Part shown: positions 36,304 through 43,775 of the stretch, piece by piece | How the letters are laid out: every line of letters begins with the position of its first letter | Numbering within the stretch: the stretch's first letter is position 1 | Assembly (NCBI GenBank): GCA_023415825.1 | Contig: JAEZJF010000010.1 | Location: 124,001 to 188,000, forward strand | Length of the DNA stretch: 64,000 nucleotides | DNA from: Bacillota bacterium | GTDB lineage: Bacteria > Bacillota > Clostridia > DSM-8532 | Direction of reading: 5' to 3' | Position numbers and translations under genes: made by a program | Notes under the pieces: model-generated | Told to the model about the DNA's origin: nothing | Database searches by the model: none | The model's input: the letters and a program-made list of their open reading frames with translations, nothing else

Positions 36304-38298
36304 CTACTTATCTTTACCTTCAAAGAGTTTGGCTTGTACTGGAATAACAAATCGATTTGACATTGTGAGCATCCGCATAAATCCGGGTGTTTTTGCCTTT
36401 AGAATATCTTGTTCTACACCTTCAAATGCAACTTGAAGTCTTGACAAAGCTCGAGCTTCGTCTTGAGAGGACAGATGCCCAATAAAAAAGTTTTCGGTTT
36501 GAGCAAGTAATTCCTTGTTTATAGTAGATGGTGACTGAGTGGAGTAAACCATCCCAATATGAAATTTGGCACCTTCTTTTGCAAAACGGGCATACACACC
36601 GGTTAACTCATTATCTTTGACCGGGAAAAGATTGTGGGCTTCTTCAAAGTAAAGCTCAACAAAATGGTTGTTCAATTTGTTGTCGACAAATTTTGTTTCT
36701 TGATGGTGAAACACATCCAGGGAAAGCATATTAGAAAAAAATCGGCGAATTTCATCAGTAGCATTACCTAGATCCAAAATAACTGTTTTACCTAAATCAA
36801 GCAGTGCAAGAATTTCCTGACTGAATTGTCCTGCATCTTTATGATGAAACCGCGAATAGGGACGTAATATTGCAGGACCAGTACCCGATGAAGGAACTAA
36901 GAATCCCAAAAGAGCTATATCATCAGGATCAAATATTGACTCTCCATCCTTTTTCAGAGCAGGAGAATCTGGGTTTTGAATACGAAAAGTTGCTATTTGT
37001 TCAAGCTCGCTTTGCATAGCTTTTATCGTAGAGGGGTCTGGGGGTACATTACCTTTCCCATAGACGGCCTCTCTTAAATCTTTTCGAAAATGCGGATCGA
37101 ATCCCTTTACATATTGGGTTGCATGAAGCTTTACTCGCAAATTTGTTTCATTGTATGCAAAACCTGCCTTGCTTAAGATGGCCCAGAACACCATTATTTT
37201 TCTTGCAGCATCTGATTTGTCTCTTTCAGATGTCATAGCATTTATTTCATCAAAAGATGGCAAAAGTACGCTGGAGAAACTGCGAATGTAATTGGACTTT
37301 TGTTTATCCTCTTCTAACATGGAAGCAAGTATCTGTATTGCTGAATCAGGATATTCATAAAAATTGAGGCGTAAAGGCTTGGAGGGAGTTCCTTCTCTTT
37401 GTGTTAGTGCATAGACTTCACAACGATCGCTGTTGGCAGATCGGAGAGATTTATTACCATCTTGCGGATTATCGTTAGCATATTCTCCGTTAATATCGAA
37501 TATTAACTGACCTACATTTTCAGCAGGTAGGGCACCTTCGGTTGCATCAATCATTCCCTGAGCAATCAGCTTAACGACATTAGATTTACCTAGCCGGGTT
37601 TTACCGAACATAGCTGTTCGTCTTCCTTTAAAATCTTTCATGGAGATTTTCACAGGAATTTGTTCTTGGTCAATATCACTGTCAACCAGTAGGCATTCCA
37701 TTGTTCTTAACGATCCTAATTCATATTGCAGGATAGGTGTAACAGTTCCATTTACTATCAGATCAAGTAGTGTATGGTCAGGTGCATAGACTTTATATCT
37801 ATGTGCACTTACTATATTGTTCACATCTCCAGAGAATTCAAGATGATCAGTTTGCCTGGGATTTGCGTAGAACATTCCTAAAACATCGCATTCCAAAGCA
37901 CCCCATTGCAGCTCACTTTGAGTCCACACATCGAGTTCAGGCATGGATTTTTTATGGAGTTCAAAATAAGTTTGCTGTACTTGATTACTTAATGGAGTGG
38001 GAGAAACCCCCTTTACACGTAGTAAAGAAAAGTGTGGTGGCATCTTCCCAAATTCATTAGGGGCCATAATGAGGAAGGAACCTCTAGGGATTCCTCCAAC
38101 AATTATTTTGTATGTATCAGAGGTGATGATTTTTGCAGAATCAAAACCCAATTCCAAAACATATCCCACAAAGCGCATTTTAGCAACCTCACGCGCACTT
38201 TCATAACGTGCTTCTTCTGCTAGAAAGTCAGTCAGTGCCTTTATGGGATTGCCTTGGTATACCGAGCGGTCAACCATGTTTGTAAGAGAATTTGCCAT
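36304..38298 (-). CDS. herA: HerA-type hexameric DNA translocase (DUF87)
   Basis: A 664-residue ATPase. The N-terminal ~200 residues look like the HAS-barrel that starts HerA proteins. Walker A is GKTRLGKSN (232-240), a HerA-like variant. Walker B is LYFEEAHNLF (E552/E553), and the TQSP motif follows with a C-terminal arginine-rich stretch. HerA proteins pump duplex DNA into a nuclease such as NurA, or pair with Sir2/DUF4297 effectors in bacterial defence. GGAGGG stands before the start. It lies two bases after the methyltransferase gene, so the three are one operon. Confidence 0.85.
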   Translation of the reverse strand: MANSLTNMVDRSVYQGNPIKALTDFLAEEARYESAREVAKMRFVGYVLELGFDSAKIITSDTYKIIVGGIPRGSFLIMAPNEFGKMPPHFSLLRVKGVSPTPLSNQVQQTYFELHKKSMPELDVWTQSELQWGALECDVLGMFYANPRQTDHLEFSGDVNNIVSAHRYKVYAPDHTLLDLIVNGTVTPILQYELGSLRTMECLLVDSDIDQEQIPVKISMKDFKGRRTAMFGKTRLGKSNVVKLIAQGMIDATEGALPAENVGQLIFDINGEYANDNPQDGNKSLRSANSDRCEVYALTQREGTPSKPLRLNFYEYPDSAIQILASMLEEDKQKSNYIRSFSSVLLPSFDEINAMTSERDKSDAARKIMVFWAILSKAGFAYNETNLRVKLHATQYVKGFDPHFRKDLREAVYGKGNVPPDPSTIKAMQSELEQIATFRIQNPDSPALKKDGESIFDPDDIALLGFLVPSSGTGPAILRPYSRFHHKDAGQFSQEILALLDLGKTVILDLGNATDEIRRFFSNMLSLDVFHHQETKFVDNKLNNHFVELYFEEAHNLFPVKDNELTGVYARFAKEGAKFHIGMVYSTQSPSTINKELLAQTENFFIGHLSSQDEARALSRLQVAFEGVEQDILKAKTPGFMRMLTMSNRFVIPVQAKLFEGKDK

Positions 38299-38300
38299 AT

Positions 38301-39122
38301 CTATCCCTCCATAATTATTGGTATTGATGTAATTAGTAACTCCTCTTGAGTACCCCGTCGATCAGCACGACCAGAAATTGAGCTATATCGATGTATTACT
38401 GTTGTGTGAAAGCCATGATCAGTGTACATCTCTCGAATTAAATGATAATTTGCATTAGTTGCAAAGACTACAGCATGGTTATCTCTTGCAAAGCAAAGAT
38501 CATTTAAAAGACGCTCCTGATCGGCCCAAGTAAATAATCTTTCATTGTACTTTATGAAACTATTCTGATTGTGAGCTATCGTATAAGGAGGATCCACAAA
38601 AATAAGATCTCCTGGGCCTGCCTGATGTATAATAGGACTAAAATCACTAACTACTATTTCTACATTTCGTAATGTTTGCGCGTAGTTAGCAAACTTATCG
38701 ATATCATATATGCAATTGCTTTTTGTACCAATTGGTACGTTAAACATCCCGTTACGATTAACACGATACATTCCGTTAAAACATGTTCTGTTAAGATATA
38801 GAAACCTAGCGGCCTGGTCTATATTGTATGCTGGAATATTCCCTCTGATTTCGTAGTAATATTTTTCGCAATGTTTTTCATGATGCTGAAAAAGGATTTG
38901 TTTTAACTCCTCTGGATTATCCCTCATAACAATATACATGTTAATCAATTCGGGGTTTATATCAGAGATAAGAGCATTATTTGGTAATATGCTAAAAAAA
39001 ACAGAGCCACCACCTACAAATGGCTCAATATATCTATTATATTGGTTTGGAAAAAGATTGCGATATTTTGAAATAAACCATCGCTTTCCTCCTGGCCATT
39101 TTAAAAAAGATGTCATAGTCAT
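38301..39122 (-). CDS. D12-class DNA adenine-N6 methyltransferase
   Basis: About 273 residues; a Dam/DpnM-like alpha-class enzyme. SAM motif I: FLKWPGGK then YIEPFVGGGSVFF; catalytic motif IV: FVDPPYT. Target-recognition residues NRTCFNGMYRVNRNGMFNVP follow the usual Dam pattern, so GATC is a reasonable guess, not shown. The start used (39122) is the first methionine of the conserved N-terminus; the frame stays open to a GTG at 39209. It is the first gene of the methylase-HerA-NurA unit and would mark self DNA. Confidence 0.88.
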   Translation of the reverse strand: MTMTSFLKWPGGKRWFISKYRNLFPNQYNRYIEPFVGGGSVFFSILPNNALISDINPELINMYIVMRDNPEELKQILFQHHEKHCEKYYYEIRGNIPAYNIDQAARFLYLNRTCFNGMYRVNRNGMFNVPIGTKSNCIYDIDKFANYAQTLRNVEIVVSDFSPIIHQAGPGDLIFVDPPYTIAHNQNSFIKYNERLFTWADQERLLNDLCFARDNHAVVFATNANYHLIREMYTDHGFHTTVIHRYSSISGRADRRGTQEELLITSIPIIMEG

Positions 39123-39209
39123 CCGCCATTCATGCGTTATATTTCTGTATTTTTCGAGACAGATCATACTTTTCAAGGTTTTGCATACCTTCAGTACGCC
39201 CTTGTTCAC

Positions 39210-39739
39210 ATAGAACTTATATTCTAAGAACGTAGATACTATATCACTAGGTTACCAATTTTGCTAAAATTTTACCGAGAGCATACCTTTTGATTTGTAC
39301 AACCTGTACCAATATATGGTTCATTATATACGAGATTCCCATTGGATGCAATAAAATACGACTAGAATCAACAGAAAAATAAGCTCCTGCCGGTCAAATT
39401 TATATATAATAAGAGAGTAATTGAGATTTTTTTTAAAGTAATTAAAAAGATGCATTGAAGAATATTGATGCCCCACCAGGTTCAAGCGGCATCATTTTGA
39501 CCGTTCAAGGCATGTGGAGTGTGTTGATAAAGAAGAAGTAGTTTGATACAAGAGGTATAGAGAAAACTAGCCCTTTTTCATTATGTTATGTTTCCGCGAA
39601 TAAGGGATGGTAACGAATTTTTTTGCAGGGGGTCGTACCTTTACGCGGAAATAAACAAAGGCACATAAAGAAATAAATTTTTGCGTATTTGTTTAGGAAG
39701 AATGGGAAAACGACCCACTCAAAAAATAATGGTATTTTG
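39210..39739. other. 530-bp gap with repeat and inverted repeat, no gene
   Basis: AT-rich DNA with no convincing open reading frame. It contains the first copy of the GCCCCACCAG...CAAGGCATGTGGAG repeat and an inverted pair TTCCGCG (39592-39598) / CGCGGAA (39644-39650). It probably holds the promoter of the methylase operon and scars of a past insertion. Confidence 0.5.
39470..39530. repeat. Direct repeat copy A flanking the nuclease pair
   Basis: GCCCCACCAG (39470-39479) and CAAGGCATGTGGAG (39506-39519), then TGTTGATA, recur in the same order and orientation at 41158-41222 with almost the same spacing (36 against 37 bases). Between the blocks only about half the bases match, so the copies are old or under constraint at the blocks. 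Confidence 0.7.
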
Positions 39740-40420
39740 TTAGCTGCCCGTTTTTGCTTTGTAATTTTTAAATGCCGTCTGAAAGTGATAACGTAATCTT
39801 TCAACAGAATTTATTTCACTAGGAGTTATATTATGTTCCCATAGTTGCTTTTTATGAGACAATAGTTTTTCAATGAAGTTCGCATCTCTGTTTGTTATAA
39901 AATATAAATCGCTAACAGATAGGTCACGTGCTAATCCCAAAAAAGCACGACCAAGATGCAATGGAAGTCCCACTGTATAGTGCTTTGCTTCTACTGCTAT
40001 GATCACTTTTGAAGACCTTGGAGCAACGCGTTCAGGCCCACTCCTACAAAGGTCTGCTTCATCTTTTAGAAGAACAGATACATCACATTCATGAAGAACA
40101 TTTGATTGGCCTGCAACACGTATTCCTACATGAGCTTCTAATAGAGGATATCCAGAAAAATTAATTTCAGCATAACCGTAGTTTCTCCTATTTGATCCAA
40201 TATATCCTGGGCTAGTACGGAATATAAAAGGATTTGGAGTACCGCCGTTTATACACTGATATGTTACAATTGCACCTTCCGCACGTGCAGCTTGAATTAT
40301 AATTGAAAAGATATAGGCTTCAAAGAGGTCATCCGCTGCTGAATACACATTAAAAGATGGAGTTATTGCTGTTCCAAGAACATCTTTGATTTCGTTTAGT
40401 AATTCATTTATTATAGGCAT
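39740..40420 (-). CDS. PD-(D/E)XK nuclease-like protein
   Basis: A 226-residue soluble protein. The pattern HECDVSVL (D113) followed 31 residues later by VIIAVEAKHY (E144, K146) fits the PD-(D/E)XK core, with a possible first acid in DLFEAY. After this comes an alpha-beta region (LGRAFLGLARDLSVSDLYFI) typical of the rest of that fold. The start at 40420 is preferred since GGAAGGAG lies just upstream, inside the end of the preceding gene. It is one base after the small partner gene, so they are co-translated. It may be a restriction-type effector; target unknown. Confidence 0.65.
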   Translation of the reverse strand: MPIINELLNEIKDVLGTAITPSFNVYSAADDLFEAYIFSIIIQAARAEGAIVTYQCINGGTPNPFIFRTSPGYIGSNRRNYGYAEINFSGYPLLEAHVGIRVAGQSNVLHECDVSVLLKDEADLCRSGPERVAPRSSKVIIAVEAKHYTVGLPLHLGRAFLGLARDLSVSDLYFITNRDANFIEKLLSHKKQLWEHNITPSEINSVERLRYHFQTAFKNYKAKTGS

Positions 40421-40421
40421 C

Positions 40422-40937
40422 TTATAGCTCCTTCCGTAACTCATTAAGTAAGGGGATCAGCTTTCTGGAATTTTTATATGCACTTTTTGCTTCGTCAAAA
40501 GTGATCTCGTATGACTTTTTAATATCTGCTTCGGGTTCGAATAATAATTGACTTTGCTGTGTTTCTCTTTGAACAAATTCTAAAGTTGTATTAATAATTT
40601 CGCTTAATCCAGCAACCCCAATTTCAATGCTATCAATTAAAAGTTTTAATTTTTCCTGCTCACTATAGGGTGTTGACACTACAAAAATTGCGTTCGATTT
40701 TTTACCTTTATTCAATGGTAATTCTTTTATAGAATCTTCACCGATAAAGCTATAATACTCATTAATAAAATTTTCACTAGCATTATATGAACTTTTTTTA
40801 GGAACATTTAACTTTTTTGTTTCAATATGGCCTAATGCAATTTCTTCTTCTACTTGCTCGGCAATCCAATTTAGATTATTTAATTTTAGGTACTCTAATA
40901 AGTCAGTGTAAACAAAATTTGCTTCCTCTTTATTCAT
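40422..40937 (-). CDS. Small unknown partner of the nuclease-like protein
   Basis: A 171-residue acidic, mainly helical protein; no family recognised. Helices include EANFVYTDLLEYLKL and KLLIDSIEIGVAGLSEIINT, and a strand-like KSNAIFVVSTP in the middle. AGAGGTG precedes the start. It is the first gene of a two-gene unit with the PD-(D/E)XK-like protein. Position and size would suit a sensor, regulator or immunity partner, but nothing in the sequence proves it. Confidence 0.6.
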   Translation of the reverse strand: MNKEEANFVYTDLLEYLKLNNLNWIAEQVEEEIALGHIETKKLNVPKKSSYNASENFINEYYSFIGEDSIKELPLNKGKKSNAIFVVSTPYSEQEKLKLLIDSIEIGVAGLSEIINTTLEFVQRETQQSQLLFEPEADIKKSYEITFDEAKSAYKNSRKLIPLLNELRKEL

Positions 40938-41157
40938 TTTGACACCTCTTAAACAATTCTTTCAACTTTAAATTCGACATAAAATTTACATATCCTTTAT
41001 TTTTATCATAAATTAAGAATACTTGAAAGTGTTCTATTTTATTTCAAGATTAATAACTTTGAACATCTTTTATGATAAGTATAACAATTATATCTCCTTG
41101 GGCCATTCAATAACTCTTATGAAGATACTCGGAAAAGACTTATGATTGTCCGCCAAG

Positions 41158-41222
41158 GCCCCACCAGCTTTATCTGTCATCTTTTTTGCCTACTCAAGGC
41201 ATGTGGAGATGATAGTGTTGAT
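41158..41222. repeat. Direct repeat copy B flanking the nuclease pair
   Basis: Holds GCCCCACCAG (41158-41167) and CAAGGCATGTGGAG (41195-41208), then TGTTGATA. With copy A it brackets the two-gene nuclease unit in direct orientation. Confidence 0.7.
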
Positions 41223-41395
41223 ACAAAGAGTATATACGTAGAAATCCTTAGATTTAAGCACTTTACGAGGCACATGGTGTTCAATGAAAATGGCAGAAAT
41301 CTCGTAATAAGGAGATAAAAAAATATATTAATGTTTCGGTGGCAGTTGATATAGTATGTGGGAAAACAAAAAAATAGAATCCGTAGTTTGGATGA

Positions 41396-41427
41396 GGTCA
41401 CCAGTTCGATTCTGGTTGGGGGCTCCA
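41396..41427 (+). tRNA. tRNA 3'-end remnant
   Basis: ACCAG (41400-41404), a TTCGATT T-loop and CTGGT (41412-41416) form a perfect T-arm, followed by the 7-base acceptor half TGGGGGC, T and CCA ending at 41427. No matching 5' half (GCCCCCA plus D-arm) is present upstream, and the anticodon region is degenerate. This is the pattern left when an element integrates into a tRNA gene. Confidence 0.6.
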
Positions 41428-41472
41428 CATTACAAGATACGCTTTGAAAAAAGTGCAACAATATTACAACAA

Positions 41473-41536
41473 CCCAGAAAAAAGGAAAAAGCTTGATTCA
41501 GATACAGATGAATCAAGCTTTTTCCTTTTTTCTGGG
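41473..41536. terminator. Perfect 27-bp stem hairpin
   Basis: The 27 bases at 41473-41499 (starting CCCAGAAAAAAGG, ending TTGATTC) are exactly complementary to 41510-41536, across a 10-base loop. An A-run in one arm and T-run in the other make it a possible terminator in both directions. It lies 45 bp past the tRNA remnant. Confidence 0.8.
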
Positions 41537-41939
41537 ACTTAAAATCTATATCTTTTCATTATCTTGAAAAATGAAATACCTTCCATAATGTAACTGAAGG
41601 CTTCAGATATATTATGAAGCGCTTACTGAACATTTAATTGCTATTTTGTCAGATAATTAGTGTAGAAAATTTCAAAAATATGGAGAAATTTATGATATAA
41701 TAAACGAAGCAAATGCTATTGGAATTTTAAAGTAGCCGATATATGATAGATTGAAACTCATGGCTTCTCAATTGTAGAAATAAGAGATATCAGCAAAGAA
41801 GGAATTATAATGGGGTTCGATTGGAATAAAAGAATTGAGAGAAGAGAGTGTTGTAGATTAGATGGGAAGCTGCCTACATCAATTATATTGCCTATAATGG
41901 GAAGTTAGAGATATGTATTTAATAATATAAGAAATTGCA
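41537..41939. other. Gene-free AT-rich stretch
   Basis: About 400 bp with stop codons in all frames. There are short runs that look like decayed coding sequence but nothing that can be identified. Confidence 0.4.
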
Positions 41940-41951
41940 ATGGGGGTTAAA

Positions 41952-42158
41952 ATGGAGGGCTTTGAGCACATTAAACTAATTGGAAATGGTTATTTTTGTA
42001 ATGTTCAGCTTTATAAGGATACAAGCACAAATACAAATATTGCAGTAAAAGAATTAAAAAAGAAGCACTATTCTAATGATGAGTATAGATATAGATTATT
42101 AAACCTTTTGCAATTGTACACAATTTATTTTACGTTATCAGTAAATTACAAGAGGTGA
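41952..42158 (+). pseudogene. Stub of a Ser/Thr protein kinase gene
   Basis: About 68 residues. The first 45 match the start of a protein kinase: FEHIKLIGNGYFCNVQLYK is the glycine-rich ATP loop and IAVKELKK holds the lysine of the VAIK motif. After about 42100 the sequence no longer fits a kinase and soon stops. There is no HRD or DFG motif anywhere downstream, so the gene is cut short. Confidence 0.6.
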
Positions 42159-42163
42159 AATAC

Positions 42164-43211
42164 ATGAGAAAAACGCTTCAGGATGTGGCAAGCTATTTGA
42201 AGGAAATTATGGTGCCCGAAACACACGAAGCATATGCGATCAATCCTGCATATACAAATGTTTCAGTTGAAGAGAGCATACGTGAGGGCGTTCTGGCATT
42301 CAGAGCCTTTTTGGTTTGGCTTTACGATGTCTTATACGCAAAAGGCGATGTCTATGATAATAGCACAAAAGTTGCTCATGAATATGAAAACCGTACCACG
42401 CTTTCGGTGTATTATCCGTTCTTGCATAATGTAAGCACCATACTAATCAACATAGGTTATCATGGCATGTCAGTTGAAAACGCGCAATCTCTCGTCTGTG
42501 GAAATACCATATTCAATGGAAAGCTGTCTGTTACCAAAAACCTTGAATGCCTGCGTTTTCTGGCGGATTGCGGTATTTGCATTGACGGCATAGACATAAA
42601 TGAAAAAAAGCAGAACTTGTCAGACATCAAAACCATAAAGATTACATATCCAGATAATCCCGCTATGCTGATAGGCCTGAAGGTCATGGCAATCGCTGAA
42701 ATAGACCATGGCACCCTCGTCAACCAGGATGTTTTTTTGCGCTGTGATTACAGGGTGTTGAAAAAGGATGAAACCGATGTACTTCCCATCGTGCAGGATA
42801 CGATAAAACCTTTATCCGCAGATGTGCAGGATTTTATTCTGCAACTGCATCAGCGCTATTTGGATAAAGGACTTACCTGCGTTGTGGAAGTAAAAGGGTT
42901 TCATATCTATATGAAGTATTGTTATAAACGGAAAGATTTATGGGGAATTAACGCTTCCCTCAACAACGGCTATCATATCAATGAGAAATCGACGAAGATG
43001 CACGAATACACTGACACCATCAAAACGTTTCCTTCAATTTTAGCAGGAAGTGATTGCAAAGGGATATGGCTGCGGCAGAAAAAGAGAAATCGTTCATTGT
43101 GATGGCGGTTGCCGTGGACTTCCCATATCGTTGGATGATTCTGTTTTAGATTTACGAGATGACATTGAAACATGGTTTGATCAAGAATTGTCATGCTTGC
43201 AAAATAAATAA
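42164..43211 (+). pseudogene. Unknown gene, probably frameshifted near its 3' end
   Basis: The first frame runs from ATG 42164 (AGAGGTG seven bases upstream) to a stop at 43102 and gives about 312 residues. At the A-rich stretch near 43080 another frame continues with good coding character: IVHCDGGCRGLPIS, then DSVLDLRDDIETWF, to a stop at 43211. Joining them gives a protein of about 348 residues. No family recognised. The N-terminal half is helical; the C-terminal half has a strand-rich part (TCVVEVKGFHIYMKYCYKRK). A sequencing error in the A-run would make the gene intact. Confidence 0.55.
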
Positions 43212-43775
43212 ACATTTTTTTAAAGATTGACCTCCCAATACACAAATTTCATCACACGAAAGAGTCCACAGAGTGACAATTACTTCATTCTGTGGACTCA
43301 ACCAATTTTCAGATCTGTGATTACAGCTTATGGTGGAGCCTATTACAACTCCAAATTTCAGCGTTCTTCAAATAATCGGTGAACCCCATCCACTATTTTC
43401 ATGCGTTTCTTCCATTTGAAATCCCTTTTTGAGTAACCGCCGGATGCGGAACCGCTTGTCCGATAGTGTGAGAGTTGCGCAGTCCTTCTACCCGAAGTCG
43501 GTAGGTGAATTAATCACCTACCGATTTGATTTTGCCCAACCTTACTGCACAAGCAAGCACTTTAAAAGGAGTTAACCACGACAAGTCTTTTGATATGGTG
43601 ACCGGGAGTATGTAGCTAAATTCAATACACAAAAAAATGAATTGGATGCAACAAGTACCAAGAACAGGGGATTTTAATTTAAAATATTTAAGTTAAGGAA
43701 CGCAATCGAAAGCATTATATACTCCTATCGATATCAATATATTAATCTTCACAATAATAGATCGAGGCGCGAGTA
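43212..43775. other. Gene-free region with two hairpins
   Basis: Nothing coding. GAGTCCACAGA (43262-43272) pairs with TCTGTGGACTC (43289-43299). TCGGTAGGTGA (43498-43508) pairs with TCACCTACCGA (43514-43524). Both could end transcription, though T-runs are poor. The part between (43430-43560) is richer in G+C and may be a scrap of another element. The end holds the upstream region of the hybrid kinase, with a possible -10 TATACT (43718-43723). Confidence 0.5.

Noticed and set aside
41396..41427. Possible tmRNA (ssrA) 3' end instead of a tRNA
   Set aside because: The 7-base acceptor half is TGGGGGC with T before CCA; tmRNA ends in a different register (CTCCACCA), and no tmRNA body is seen.
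41177..41461. Minus-strand frame of 94 codons containing VEPPTRIELVTSS
   Set aside because: That peptide is what the antisense of a tRNA T-arm and acceptor gives when translated; it is the tRNA remnant, not a gene.
43430..43560. Possible group II intron end
   Set aside because: Stem-loops are present, but no domain V consensus and no reverse transcriptase nearby.
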